This document shows positions 17,062 to 26,078 of a DNA stretch of 64,000 nucleotides, piece by piece (the stretch's first letter is position 1; every line of letters starts with the position of its first letter). Location of the stretch: positions 111,344 to 175,343 of the forward strand of contig JAUYLN010000019.1 in the NCBI GenBank assembly GCA_030698885.1, read 5' to 3'. The stretch comes from a bacterium. Its GTDB lineage: Bacteria > Patescibacteriota > Minisyncoccia > 2-02-FULL-40-12 > IGHO2-01-FULL-4-A. Made by a program: the position numbers and the translations under genes. The notes under the pieces were generated by a model, which ran no database searches, was not told the DNA's origin, and saw only the letters and a program-made list of their open reading frames with translations.

Positions 17062-17102
17062 AGCCCCACCAATCGCGCGTACATACGCGTAATTGGTGGG
17101 GC
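17062..17102. terminator. Bidirectional terminator between helicase and DksA-like genes
   Basis: GCCCCACCAAT (17063-17073) pairs with ATTGGTGGGGC (17091-17101), with an inner ACGCGT-like stem. It lies between convergent genes. Confidence 0.7.
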
Positions 17103-17128
17103 ATTGAGATGTGGGCCAAGTCAGGGCT

Positions 17129-17497
17129 CTACCAGGCTTGTGCGTCCTGGAATCTGGGCTCCCAGCTAGCTTCTTTTTCTTGTCCCTCTTGGCAGGAGGT
17201 GCAAAAGGTTGCTTCGGGCTGTGCAGTGAGGCGCTTCTTAGCGATCGGCTCACTGCACTCCTGGCAGATGCCGTATTCACCATCATCTATCCTATGGATG
17301 GCCGCCCTTATCGCCTCCTCCTTGTCCCGGGACAAACGTTCCTCACTGGCCTCAATGGCCAGTCCATGATTTTGGACTGCGGTGTCCGAAACATCGGCGA
17401 AGCGTTCCACCTCCAGACGACCCTTCCTTTGAATCTTCGCAAGCTCCTCCTGGAGCTTGCTCCTGTATCCGTCAAGCTGAGACTTCTTTAAAGACAT
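17129..17497 (-). CDS. DksA/TraR-family zinc-finger protein
   Basis: 122 residues. The N-terminal 80 residues form a coiled-coil-like hairpin (KSQLDGYRSKLQEELAKIQRKG). The C-terminus holds a four-cysteine zinc finger, YGICQECSEPI and FCTSCQEGQEKE. DksA-type proteins enter the RNA polymerase secondary channel and modulate initiation, often with ppGpp. The usual DxxDxA coiled-coil tip is not obvious, so it may be of the TraR/YocK type. An AAGGAG ribosome-binding site and a near-consensus promoter lie upstream. Confidence 0.87.
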   Translation of the reverse strand: MSLKKSQLDGYRSKLQEELAKIQRKGRLEVERFADVSDTAVQNHGLAIEASEERLSRDKEEAIRAAIHRIDDGEYGICQECSEPIAKKRLTAQPEATFCTSCQEGQEKEASWEPRFQDAQAW

Positions 17498-17544
17498 CGC
17501 CTTCTCCTTCTCTCTCCAAATTTGAAGAACTACTCTATGACCTA

Positions 17545-17573
17545 ATTATACCATTTCTGAATAATTAAGTCAA
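17545..17573 (-). promoter_or_regulatory. Sigma-70 promoter of the DksA-like gene
   Basis: On the minus strand, TTGACT (17568-17573), a 17-base spacer, and TATAAT (17545-17550). The predicted start gives a leader of about 40 bases before the AAGGAG site. Confidence 0.8.
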
Positions 17574-17634
17574 GGAGACTACCGCCTTGCTCCCACTGGA
17601 GTTTAGGCGCATTTTGAGTATATACTTCTACTGT

Positions 17635-18462
17635 ATGGCTGACAATATTGGATTAACCTCAAAAATAAAAAATGATCTTAAGAAGCTCGGCTCAAAGCCA
17701 AAAAAATCACTCGGCCAGAATTTTTTAGTTGCCGAATCAGCATATAAAAAAATAATCTCAGCCCTTGAACTGAGGCCAGATGAAACCGTTATTGAAGTGG
17801 GTCCAGGCCTTGGCACACTTACCGAACACTTAGCTAAAAGTAAGGCTAGCGTAATTGCAGTTGAGAAGGATGACGTTTTATCAGAATTTCTAAAAAATAA
17901 ATTCAGTAATCAAAAGAATGTTACAATTATCAATAGTGACATTTTGAGCTATAAGCTATCAGCTATAAGCTATAAGCTCGTAGGCAACATCCCGTATTAC
18001 CTCACCTCCCATCTAATAAGAACTGTTCTTGAAAACTGGCCGACGCCGAACAGTATAGTTTTAATGCTTCAAAAAGAAGTCGCCCAAAGAATTGTTGCCA
18101 AACCGCCGCATATGAGCTTGCTGGCCGTATCGGTGCAATATTACGCGGAAGCTAAAATAATAAGCTATGTCAAAAAAGAAAGTTTTTGGCCGGCACCAAA
18201 AGTGGATTCGGCGATTGTGAGACTAGCGCCTCACACGCGAACAGACTGGGATAGACCCGGAACAGATCTTTTTTTCAAGGTCGTTAAGGCAGGGTTCTCG
18301 GCAAAAAGAAAACAACTGGGAAATAATCTCTCCGCGAGTCTTAAAATTTCAAAAACCGAAGCGGAAAATAAACTAAATTCGGCCGACATTGACCCTCAGA
18401 GACGCGCCGAAACCTTAACCGTAGAAGAATGGCTAGGACTTACTGAAAGATTTATAGTTTAG
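17635..18462 (+). CDS. rsmA: 16S rRNA (adenine1518/1519-N6) dimethyltransferase
   Basis: 275 residues from ATG 17635 (an upstream in-frame ATG at 17587 adds 16 unconserved residues). SAM motif I is EVGPGLGTLTEHLA (about 54-67), and the catalytic NIPYYLTS is at about 118-125. The N-terminal KKSLGQNFL is diagnostic. It dimethylates two adjacent adenosines in helix 45 of 16S rRNA late in 30S assembly. Residues about 105-115 (SYKLSAISYKL) derive from a repeated AGCTATAAGC word at 17947-17978 and look inserted just before motif IV. Confidence 0.95.
   Translation: MADNIGLTSKIKNDLKKLGSKPKKSLGQNFLVAESAYKKIISALELRPDETVIEVGPGLGTLTEHLAKSKASVIAVEKDDVLSEFLKNKFSNQKNVTIINSDILSYKLSAISYKLVGNIPYYLTSHLIRTVLENWPTPNSIVLMLQKEVAQRIVAKPPHMSLLAVSVQYYAEAKIISYVKKESFWPAPKVDSAIVRLAPHTRTDWDRPGTDLFFKVVKAGFSAKRKQLGNNLSASLKISKTEAENKLNSADIDPQRRAETLTVEEWLGLTERFIV
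17947..17978. repeat. In-frame AGCTATAAGC-word repeat inside rsmA
   Basis: Three tandem copies of an AGCTATAAGC/AGCTATCAGC word encode SYKLSAISYKL. The same word family occurs outside genes at 48753-48795 (upstream of nusA) and, diverged, at 29541-29605. Confidence 0.65.
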
Positions 18463-18476
18463 ATAAAGAGAATCAA

Positions 18477-18965
18477 ATGTCATCTGAACTCAAAACACCC
18501 AAAATTATGAGCTGGATTATATTAATATACTCTGTAATTTGTTTTGTTGTGCTTATATTCTCCGGCTACATAGACGAGCATATTATAAAAAACGATGCCA
18601 GATGGCCCGGTTATATAGGACTAGATAAAGGTATCGTGCTTTTGTGGTTTTTATCTGTTCCTTTTATATTAATCGCAGGTGGATTAATAACTTTAATTGA
18701 AAAAATTAAAAAGATAGACTCCGGGGAACAGAAAAAGTCAGTCAAACAAAGTTTTCGAATATTTTTATTCTCTTTTATTACTGTCGCGGTAGTGTTGTAT
18801 TTTATAAATATGATGTCTTCAACGGTCTCCTGGTTTATTTATCCTCCTTTATCTCCTCTGGTAGTCGTATTTATTGATTCTTTCGTCTTGGCACTTTTAA
18901 TAACCGGAGTGCACTATCTGATAAAAAGATATAAAAAGACTTCCGGACAAGGACCTCTATCTTAA
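18477..18965 (+). CDS. Integral membrane protein, four predicted helices
   Basis: 162 residues with hydrophobic segments at about 12-32, 55-75, 100-122 and 125-150, and charged loops between. No catalytic motif is visible and I do not recognise the family. It begins 14 bases after rsmA and is followed directly by an M50-like gene and lnt, forming one likely transcript. Function unknown. Confidence 0.65.
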   Translation: MSSELKTPKIMSWIILIYSVICFVVLIFSGYIDEHIIKNDARWPGYIGLDKGIVLLWFLSVPFILIAGGLITLIEKIKKIDSGEQKKSVKQSFRIFLFSFITVAVVLYFINMMSSTVSWFIYPPLSPLVVVFIDSFVLALLITGVHYLIKRYKKTSGQGPLS

Positions 18966-18967
18966 TC

Positions 18968-19570
18968 ATGCGCCCAATAAAAACATTTTTAATAATTGGG
19001 GTGCTGATGGTCTTTATCTCTTTGCTGACCCATGAACTGGGCCATATTTTGATGGCAAAATACTTTGGCTGGAGGGTTGTTGAGGTACGACTTTTAGGAT
19101 TTAGCGTCTACCCGGAGCTTGAATTCAACGGCCTTGAAGGTTCTTTTGGAAAGGTCAGGCCTCATCGCGACTTCGTTTCTTTTGCTGAAGACGGATGGGT
19201 GTTACTCATGGGTTCGGGATTTAATTGGCTCATCGCACTGGGCGCGTTATTTGTTTTATATTTATTTAAATTATTCAGAGTTTTAAATTTCTGCTTAAAC
19301 ACCATTTTTGTATTTGCCTCCATGATGTTTTTAGACTTTATAACCTACATGTTCGGCCTACGCCTAAGTGGCGGCAAGGAGCCTCTGGCGGCTGCTGATT
19401 ATCTGGGCTGGAATGAGTCAGTATTTTTTACGACTGCCCTGATATTGGGCTTAATACATCTTATAGCTATCATTTATTTGATTATTACTTCCGGCTATTG
19501 GCGTAACTTCAAAATGAAGCCGGATTCTCCTTATCAAACGCCTGGAACAAATTCTCAAACGGGTCTATGA
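18968..19570 (+). CDS. Membrane metalloprotease-like protein, M50-type HELGH motif
   Basis: 200 residues. The first membrane helix carries THELGHILMAKYFGW (HExxH at about 22-26), the zinc-binding motif of site-2-type intramembrane proteases. Further helices are at about 75-95, 110-135 and 155-178. The usual second motif (LDG in a later helix) is not obvious; an Asp in MMFLDFITYMFG could serve. It may cleave membrane substrates or be an inactive relative. Three bases separate it from the upstream membrane protein. Confidence 0.65.
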   Translation: MRPIKTFLIIGVLMVFISLLTHELGHILMAKYFGWRVVEVRLLGFSVYPELEFNGLEGSFGKVRPHRDFVSFAEDGWVLLMGSGFNWLIALGALFVLYLFKLFRVLNFCLNTIFVFASMMFLDFITYMFGLRLSGGKEPLAAADYLGWNESVFFTTALILGLIHLIAIIYLIITSGYWRNFKMKPDSPYQTPGTNSQTGL

Positions 19571-19582
19571 TAAAAAAGCGAT

Positions 19583-21334
19583 ATGCCTTTTTATCATAAA
19601 AAAAACTTGTTGTTTGCGATATTAAGTGGTCTAATTCTTGCCTTGGCTTATCCGGGCTGGGGTATTGATTTGGGCTGGCTAGTTTGGATTGGATTTATTC
19701 CTCTTTTTTGGGCGCTGAAAGAAAGCCCTGCCGAAAAGGAGGATAATAAACACTTTTGGAATAAAAAATTGTTTTCACTCGGCTTTCTGGCCGGGTTTAT
19801 TTATTTTTCAATAGTTTTCCGATGGATATGGTCTTTGCACCCCTTAACAACCCTCGGTATTGAGAATGGCTGGATATCTTTTTTTACAGTCGGAGCGGTT
19901 TGGCTCATAACTTCAGCCGGAGTGTCCTTACCCTGGGGAATTGCAATAACATTTTTTGGTTCAATTGCCCGGAAATTTAATTCACCCGTCTTCCAGACAA
20001 GAAAACTTACTACTTACTACCTGCCTATCGGACAGGCAGGCTTGCTGCTTGCTGCGCCTGCTGTTTTTACTCTATCCGAATATATCCGCTCCTTCTTCTT
20101 CGGACTTACTTGGTACGGCTCTGGCACTCTAGTAGGCCCCCATTGGACGATAGGCAGTCCGGTCTATGCGCTAGCTAATAATCCCTTGGCTTTAAAATTA
20201 TCTTCTTTTGTTGGTATCTATGGCGTTTTTTTTCTTATTATAATCGTCAATTTTCTAGTGTGGCATTTTTGGGGACAAAATTTAGAAAGTTTAAAAAAAT
20301 TAAGCTTTAAAAATCGCAAGATTTTTATACTGATAGCTGTAGTGGCCAGCTTAACAATGGTCCCGTCTTTATTAAATTGGATTAGCACAAAGGAAAATGA
20401 TTCAATAACTGGACCTCAAATTAACTACGCCCTAGTTCAAACAAGCTTTCCGACCAAATCAATATATGAAGCTTCAGAACTGCTAAATTATTTTAAGGAA
20501 CAAATTGAAATACTTAAAAAGATTGCTGGGGAGTATCCTGAAACTAACATTATAGTCCTGCCCGAGAGCAGTAATCTCTTCAAAAACATATCTTTATTCC
20601 AAACAACCGAACAGACCGGAGAATTCTTCAAAAAATTATTTGATAATCCCACTATAATAATTGATAACTCTACCGTAACCAACTCAACAGGAAGCTCGCT
20701 ATCCAGGGTAGTTTCCGCTGACAGTAGTCAGGGCGCGTTAGGTTACTACGATAAGAAGCTTTTGTCTCCGGGTGGAGAGTTCCTACCTTACTCCATAAAA
20801 CTATTCATGAGAATCTTCAAGCCGAAAGAGTTGAGCCTTTACATCCACGGTAAGGGCCTGACGCCCGGGGCTAAAGATGTCTCCACGGTTAACCTTGATA
20901 ACAATTACCGCGTCTCTCCAATAATATGCTCTGAATTATTTGCCCCAAGTCTAGTTAACTTAACGACCCGGAGTTCCGATGTTATAACTGTCCTGACCAG
21001 CAACTCAATTTTTAGAGGTAGTAGTTCATTAATAGGGCAGAATTTAGCAATTGCTAAATTCCGGGCAGCAGAAAATAATAGACCGCTTCTTCTCTCGGCG
21101 AATAGTGGTCTGTCTTATGCCATAGACAATAAGGGCAGGGTTAGAAATATAGCCGAGGATCAGGACCAAAAGTTATTAACAGGGACGATAGCCATAAAGA
21201 ATCCCCGGTCGTGGTATAATGAACATGGTGACAACCCCATTTTGCTGGGGAGTTTGATGTTAGCGGGAATGGGGTTCATCAGATTTAGAAAATTAAAATT
21301 TAAAATTTCCCATCCTAACTCCGAGCATTTTTGA
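19583..21334 (+). CDS. lnt: Apolipoprotein N-acyltransferase
   Basis: 583 residues; about eight N-terminal membrane helices then a nitrilase-type domain with the triad Glu in VLPESSN, Lys in YDKKLLSPGGEFLPY and Cys in SPIICSELF. Lnt adds the third acyl chain to lipoproteins in diderms, and homologues occur in some other lineages. Residues 147-153 (LPIGQAG) are encoded by a palindrome at 20020-20040 inserted between two membrane segments, in a loop. A lipoprotein candidate is encoded at 57733-58137, so substrates exist. Confidence 0.9.
   Translation: MPFYHKKNLLFAILSGLILALAYPGWGIDLGWLVWIGFIPLFWALKESPAEKEDNKHFWNKKLFSLGFLAGFIYFSIVFRWIWSLHPLTTLGIENGWISFFTVGAVWLITSAGVSLPWGIAITFFGSIARKFNSPVFQTRKLTTYYLPIGQAGLLLAAPAVFTLSEYIRSFFFGLTWYGSGTLVGPHWTIGSPVYALANNPLALKLSSFVGIYGVFFLIIIVNFLVWHFWGQNLESLKKLSFKNRKIFILIAVVASLTMVPSLLNWISTKENDSITGPQINYALVQTSFPTKSIYEASELLNYFKEQIEILKKIAGEYPETNIIVLPESSNLFKNISLFQTTEQTGEFFKKLFDNPTIIIDNSTVTNSTGSSLSRVVSADSSQGALGYYDKKLLSPGGEFLPYSIKLFMRIFKPKELSLYIHGKGLTPGAKDVSTVNLDNNYRVSPIICSELFAPSLVNLTTRSSDVITVLTSNSIFRGSSSLIGQNLAIAKFRAAENNRPLLLSANSGLSYAIDNKGRVRNIAEDQDQKLLTGTIAIKNPRSWYNEHGDNPILLGSLMLAGMGFIRFRKLKFKISHPNSEHF
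20020..20040. repeat. In-frame CCTGCC-type palindrome inside lnt
   Basis: CCTGCCTATC-GGACAGGCAGG is a slightly diverged copy of the 20-bp palindrome found between genes at 3569, 46279 and 53593. It is translated as LPIGQAG. Confidence 0.8.
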
Positions 21335-21380
21335 TTTTTAATATGTAATTTTAATATTTGATATTTAATTTTTAATATAG

Positions 21381-22364
21381 ATGCTTAATTCTCTAAGTAA
21401 AAATTTAAAAATAGCTCTCGGTATCCTCGTAATTGTGGCTGGCTTTATGGTTGTCAGGCTAGGGCTGTATTTAAAAGGTGGAGTTGATAATGCCGGAATA
21501 AGTCTTAAGAACGGCCAGCAAGTAAAATCCGCCACTGATAAAAAAGATTATAACCCCCTAACAATCGATTCCGATGGCGATGGGATTTCTGACTATAACG
21601 AGACTGCCTATGGCACTGATGCATTTAACTCTGACAGTGACGGAGACGGATACCTGGATGGAGAGGAAGTGGCTACAGGATTTGATCCATCCGATAAGAA
21701 TGACGGCATAAAACAGAACAAGGAGCCGGAAAATATAACCAGAACCGTAATAGAACGAATCGTAGCCGGTTACTATGTAGGGGATCTTAAACCCGGTAGC
21801 GATAACTATGAAGCTAGCCTAAGTTTAGTTTCTTTTGCCGCGTCAGATGAGGTATTGGAACAATTAAATCCTCCTATACCACAAAAACCTACCGTCCTGA
21901 CAAGTAACTCCGAAGAAGACCAGAAAAAATATTTACAAGATATTACCTCAACGCTTGACGGTCCGTTCATAGCACAATTTATAAACCAGACCTATGTCAT
22001 GGAGCGGGCCGTGAGGTTTCTCTCTATCGGAGAGGACCAGAAAGCGGCAGATGAATTTGCAAAATTACACACAGTGATGACCGGTGCTTATGTAGGGCTG
22101 ACAACAACATCTGTGCCGCCTAGATTTGAAGCTTTTCATAGTCATCTGCTTGAACTATTTAGAAAAATTTCTATAAATTACGCCGCTTTGGGAAAAATAA
22201 ATGATGACCCCCTGCTGGCTTTCGGCTCTTTAAATAACTTGCCGGCAATTTTATCGGAAATGAACTTAGCTTTAATGGGAGAATTAAGGGCTCTAGTAAA
22301 AGATGTGGACTTTGAGATTCCTAAGACCCCGCTGTTTGAAGCTATAGAAACATTAAATATCTGA
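21381..22364 (+). CDS. Membrane-anchored protein with thrombospondin-3-like calcium motifs
   Basis: 327 residues. A signal-anchor helix (about 10-30) is followed by two DxDxDGxxDxxE repeats: DSDGDGISDYNE and DSDGDGYLDGEE (about 58-95), which normally bind calcium. The rest is helical with no motif I know. It heads a run of co-oriented genes encoding a VirB4/VirB6/PrgI-type apparatus, so it may be an external structural or assembly component. That role is inferred from its position. Confidence 0.72.
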   Translation: MLNSLSKNLKIALGILVIVAGFMVVRLGLYLKGGVDNAGISLKNGQQVKSATDKKDYNPLTIDSDGDGISDYNETAYGTDAFNSDSDGDGYLDGEEVATGFDPSDKNDGIKQNKEPENITRTVIERIVAGYYVGDLKPGSDNYEASLSLVSFAASDEVLEQLNPPIPQKPTVLTSNSEEDQKKYLQDITSTLDGPFIAQFINQTYVMERAVRFLSIGEDQKAADEFAKLHTVMTGAYVGLTTTSVPPRFEAFHSHLLELFRKISINYAALGKINDDPLLAFGSLNNLPAILSEMNLALMGELRALVKDVDFEIPKTPLFEAIETLNI

Positions 22365-22425
22365 AGCTTTTTATAAAATTTTATTCGGACATATTGTTCG
22401 TAAGTATGTCTGCCTAAGGAGGGCG

Positions 22426-23604
22426 ATGACACAATATTGGTTAAAATTATTTGTAGTTATAATCGTATCAACGGTTATGTTGTTTTATCCGTTGCACTCG
22501 GCAAATTCTCTGGCCGCGATAATCTACCACCTCAAAGAATTTGTTCTTGATGTTATTGCTCGTCTTATTGCCAGAAGTCTTCTGTCTGCAATTAATAAAA
22601 TTACTGTAGAGACTGTTGGAAAAATTGGTAGGAGCGGAGGTGCCATAATAAAAGATTGGGTTAGATTTCAGCAGGCAGGCCAGTACAGGGGAGAGAACCT
22701 ATTCAGGAATATGTTGGCCAAGTCTGATATCTGCGATTATCTAAAGAATCCCGTATTTAGCATATTTAATATAAATCCAAACAGTGCCCTCACGGCTGGT
22801 AATCCCGGTAGCCAGAGAATAAATAACATTCAGCAATTTGGCAATCGGGCTAGATGTAATACTAATCTCTCCGCGGCTGATATTGATACCTTTAGAAATG
22901 ACTTCTCCCGGGGTGGCTGGGATGTTTGGGGAGAACTTATAAATCCCAAGAACAATCTTTATGGCATCATTGGCGCCAGCATAGAAGAACTGCAACAGCA
23001 AAGAAATTTTGCCGAAAATACAGACACTAATGAAGGCACCTCCGGTGGAGGTTTCCTCTCAAACAGAAAGGACCGCACCCTAGAAGGCTGTGCTATGTTT
23101 GGTCTTACTAGTCAATGCATCGTATGGAAAAACATCCAAAGCACCGGCCAAAACATAAAAGATTCCATGTCTAATATATCTGGCTCTGAAAGAGATTGGG
23201 TAACAGATGTAGATGAGCTAGCGGAAGCTATCTCTGCCGCATTAGCAAATGTAGTCGCTGATATGCTCTGGAATAGCGCCGCCTCATTCTTTGATCCTAA
23301 TAGAAATGTCGGTGAGGATTATCCTCCTGAAAACCTAAATCAAGATGCTCAACAACAGTGCGTGGATCAATGCATAGCTTCCGCATGCGCCAATGTTAAA
23401 CCGCTTGAAATATGCGAGTTGGTTTGTATTGATGAAACACGAACTCAAGACCCGGTAAGTGGTGAGGAGACTGCTATATGCGGTGAGTATGAGGAAACTT
23501 GCGTGCCTGATCCGGCCGACACATCTGTCCAGAATTGCAAAGATGCAGCCCTGCAAGGATGCCAAGAACAGTGTCCTCTCCAGGAAGACTTTAGCCCAAA
23601 CTAA
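22426..23604 (+). CDS. Secreted Cys-rich protein of the T4SS-like locus
   Basis: 392 residues. Signal peptide at about 1-30, then a long helical region (LKEFVLDVIARLIARSLLSAINKITVETV), and a C-terminal 80 residues holding many cysteines in CxxxC spacing (QQCVDQCIASACANV, CELVC, CKDAALQGCQEQC). The cysteines suggest disulphide bonding outside the membrane. An excellent AAGGAGG site precedes the ATG. Its place before the VirB6-like gene recalls VirB5-type pilus-tip genes, but no sequence match supports that. Confidence 0.7.
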   Translation: MTQYWLKLFVVIIVSTVMLFYPLHSANSLAAIIYHLKEFVLDVIARLIARSLLSAINKITVETVGKIGRSGGAIIKDWVRFQQAGQYRGENLFRNMLAKSDICDYLKNPVFSIFNINPNSALTAGNPGSQRINNIQQFGNRARCNTNLSAADIDTFRNDFSRGGWDVWGELINPKNNLYGIIGASIEELQQQRNFAENTDTNEGTSGGGFLSNRKDRTLEGCAMFGLTSQCIVWKNIQSTGQNIKDSMSNISGSERDWVTDVDELAEAISAALANVVADMLWNSAASFFDPNRNVGEDYPPENLNQDAQQQCVDQCIASACANVKPLEICELVCIDETRTQDPVSGEETAICGEYEETCVPDPADTSVQNCKDAALQGCQEQCPLQEDFSPN

Positions 23605-23621
23605 AATAACAAAGGGGGGAA

Positions 23622-26072
23622 TTGAATAAATTATTCAAAAACAAAATAGTTGCGATATCAATAGTAACAATAGTTTTGCTAGGGGTTTTTGTACCACAAT
23701 TACAAACTCGCGCGCAAGTTGGAGGGTTGGCTCCTAATCAATTAAACGGATCGGTGCAATCGACTGGTGGCGAGGCTGCCGCTGATTTGGCCGCCAAGGC
23801 ATCCGCAACAAACCTCGGTGTTATAGGCACGTTGATAGAGTGGGCAGCTAAAAGTTTCTCCCAATGGCTTGAACCTCAAAATATGGGCCTGGCGATAGGC
23901 GGTGTTCCGGTAGTTCAACAAAGCTGGACAATACTCCGTGATTTTGTGAATATGCTTTTTATTTTATTCCTGGTCATTATGGCTTTCGGTACTATTTTTG
24001 ACATACCAAGATATACCTACAAAGATATGCTTCCTAACTTCTTGATAGCGGCATTTCTTATTAACTTCAGTTTTACTATCGGCCAATATGTCATAAGCTT
24101 GGGAAATGGCTTAGCCCAGGTTTTTCTTAATCAACTTGGTGGAGCCGCCGGATTTCCTCTTAAACTAGCTCAAGGGTTACAGATAGACAAGACGATACCG
24201 GTTCCCGATACGACCGACTGGATTCTGGCATTTTTTGGTAATGGTATAAATGTTTTTGTTAATTGGTTCTTTAGCTTATTTTTCCTGCTCATTGCATTTC
24301 TTGCTTTTGCGACGGCCTTTATCTTTACTCTGGTTCGCGTTCCGGTTCTGTGGCTATTTCTAATAGTATCCCCAGTAGCCTGGGTCAGCCTTGTCCTCCC
24401 AAACACAAGGCAACTATGGAGCAAGTGGTGGGACGGATTTCTAAGCTGGGTTTTCTTCCTACCTGTTTATTTGTTCTTCTTAATGTTCGGTATTGGGTTT
24501 ATAAATAACGCCAGTACAATTCTGGTAACCGGAGGTCCTGTAAGTGCCGGCAGTGGACTGCAGATTCCGGTTTGGGGAAGTTCATTTATTATTCTTCTCT
24601 TAACCTCATTCTTCCTGGTAGGTGGTTTGAGGTATTCATTTAAAGTCGGTGGGCTTGCCGGCTGGGGAGCCGGAACGGTTATGGGTAAGATACAGGGCGG
24701 AATTAGAAGAACAGCCTATTTACCATTTAGAAACCGTGTTGAGGGCACGAAACAAGGAGCGAAAGCATGGGTAGAGAACCGACAAGAAAAGGGGTTTGGT
24801 TCAGCTGGATATCTGGGACAACAAAGAGCCCGATTAAAGCAGGCCGGTTTTGCTGAAAGCTATGGAGCGCCAAAGGGCACCTTCCAAAGAACCGAGATGA
24901 CCGAAGTGGTAAAAGAACAAAAGAAGTTAACTGAAAAATTAAACTTAATGGCACCGGAAGAAAGGAAGGGTTATCTAGCTCAGGAAATGCAAAAATCAAC
25001 CCTTACAGGCAAGGCGGCATTACTTGAATATTCAAGCCAGGGTCATGCCCAAATTTCAGATTACGTAAAGAGCGCTGGGCAATACGGCGAGAATAATATG
25101 CTCGTAAAACAGCTGTTTGAGAATATAAAGAAGGCCAACATGAGTGACCTCTTCCGAAGCGACCAAGAGGCCTTGGATATTGTGCGCGGGAAGACGGCCG
25201 GGACGAAAACGCTTAAGAATTTGCGCCTGGGAGTCGGCGAACATCTGATAGAAAAGGGTAGGTCTATGACCTTCAGAGATTTTGATGAAATAAAACAGAT
25301 GTCGGAAGGCTCTTCCAGGGCAGAATTTAATAAGCTTTTATCTAAGGTTAAGGTGGAAAGGCTTGGTACCCAAAAAGATTTGCAACAAGTTCTTAAAACA
25401 GGCGAATATGAGTACGTTGATGATACCGGAAGAAAAGTAAGTAAAAAAGCCGACGATGACCTTTTGATAAAGATTGCAGAATTATTAACTGCCGAAAAGA
25501 AAAAGGGTATTACTGATGCTGACATGCTTAACAAAGCTGTAGCCACTGTTGGCGGTAAGGATACTATTGAAGGTCAGCGAATGGTAAGGGAGGTGAATGG
25601 CTATAATCCCATTATTGCTACGGAATATGAATTACGGGCAGATAAAGACAGGCTAGGGAAATACGAACAGCCTTTGAGTGAATCTGAAAAAGAGGGCATG
25701 ACTCAAAAGATTATTGGCAAGATTAAAGGTCTTGAACCAAAAAAGTTTGGTCAATTATCTACGGAATTTTTCTCAAATAATATGACTCAGCAAATTATCA
25801 AAGATATCTTTGAGGGAAAATATGAAGGACAAAATCTTGGTGTTAAATGGCTATCAAGAGAACTTCAGGGTTCTAATGCTAAAATTCTGCAGACCCTCGG
25901 AGATTTGGCCCAGAAAATCCAAGAATCAGCAAGAAAAGAAAGGATGATGAAGCAAAAAGAAGATAAAGAAGAATCTAAAAAAGTGAAGCAAGGGGGTAAA
26001 TCTGATGAGGAACTACGCGCAGAGATAGAAAGAGAGCAAAAAGAAAATTATGATGAATATTACGGGTCTTAA
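23622..26072 (+). CDS. VirB6/TrbL-like polytopic membrane protein of T4SS-like apparatus
   Basis: 816 residues from a TTG start with a GGGGGG-type ribosome-binding site. A signal sequence is followed by about six membrane helices between residues 95 and 350, then a 450-residue charged, helical cytosolic tail rich in KE/KQ. The helix arrangement and neighbours (PrgI, VirB4) match the VirB6/TrbL inner-membrane channel component. The long soluble tail is unusual and may bind the VirB4 ATPase or substrates. Assignment is by topology and context. Confidence 0.72.
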   Translation: MNKLFKNKIVAISIVTIVLLGVFVPQLQTRAQVGGLAPNQLNGSVQSTGGEAAADLAAKASATNLGVIGTLIEWAAKSFSQWLEPQNMGLAIGGVPVVQQSWTILRDFVNMLFILFLVIMAFGTIFDIPRYTYKDMLPNFLIAAFLINFSFTIGQYVISLGNGLAQVFLNQLGGAAGFPLKLAQGLQIDKTIPVPDTTDWILAFFGNGINVFVNWFFSLFFLLIAFLAFATAFIFTLVRVPVLWLFLIVSPVAWVSLVLPNTRQLWSKWWDGFLSWVFFLPVYLFFLMFGIGFINNASTILVTGGPVSAGSGLQIPVWGSSFIILLLTSFFLVGGLRYSFKVGGLAGWGAGTVMGKIQGGIRRTAYLPFRNRVEGTKQGAKAWVENRQEKGFGSAGYLGQQRARLKQAGFAESYGAPKGTFQRTEMTEVVKEQKKLTEKLNLMAPEERKGYLAQEMQKSTLTGKAALLEYSSQGHAQISDYVKSAGQYGENNMLVKQLFENIKKANMSDLFRSDQEALDIVRGKTAGTKTLKNLRLGVGEHLIEKGRSMTFRDFDEIKQMSEGSSRAEFNKLLSKVKVERLGTQKDLQQVLKTGEYEYVDDTGRKVSKKADDDLLIKIAELLTAEKKKGITDADMLNKAVATVGGKDTIEGQRMVREVNGYNPIIATEYELRADKDRLGKYEQPLSESEKEGMTQKIIGKIKGLEPKKFGQLSTEFFSNNMTQQIIKDIFEGKYEGQNLGVKWLSRELQGSNAKILQTLGDLAQKIQESARKERMMKQKEDKEESKKVKQGGKSDEELRAEIEREQKENYDEYYGS

Positions 26073-26078
26073 AATTAT

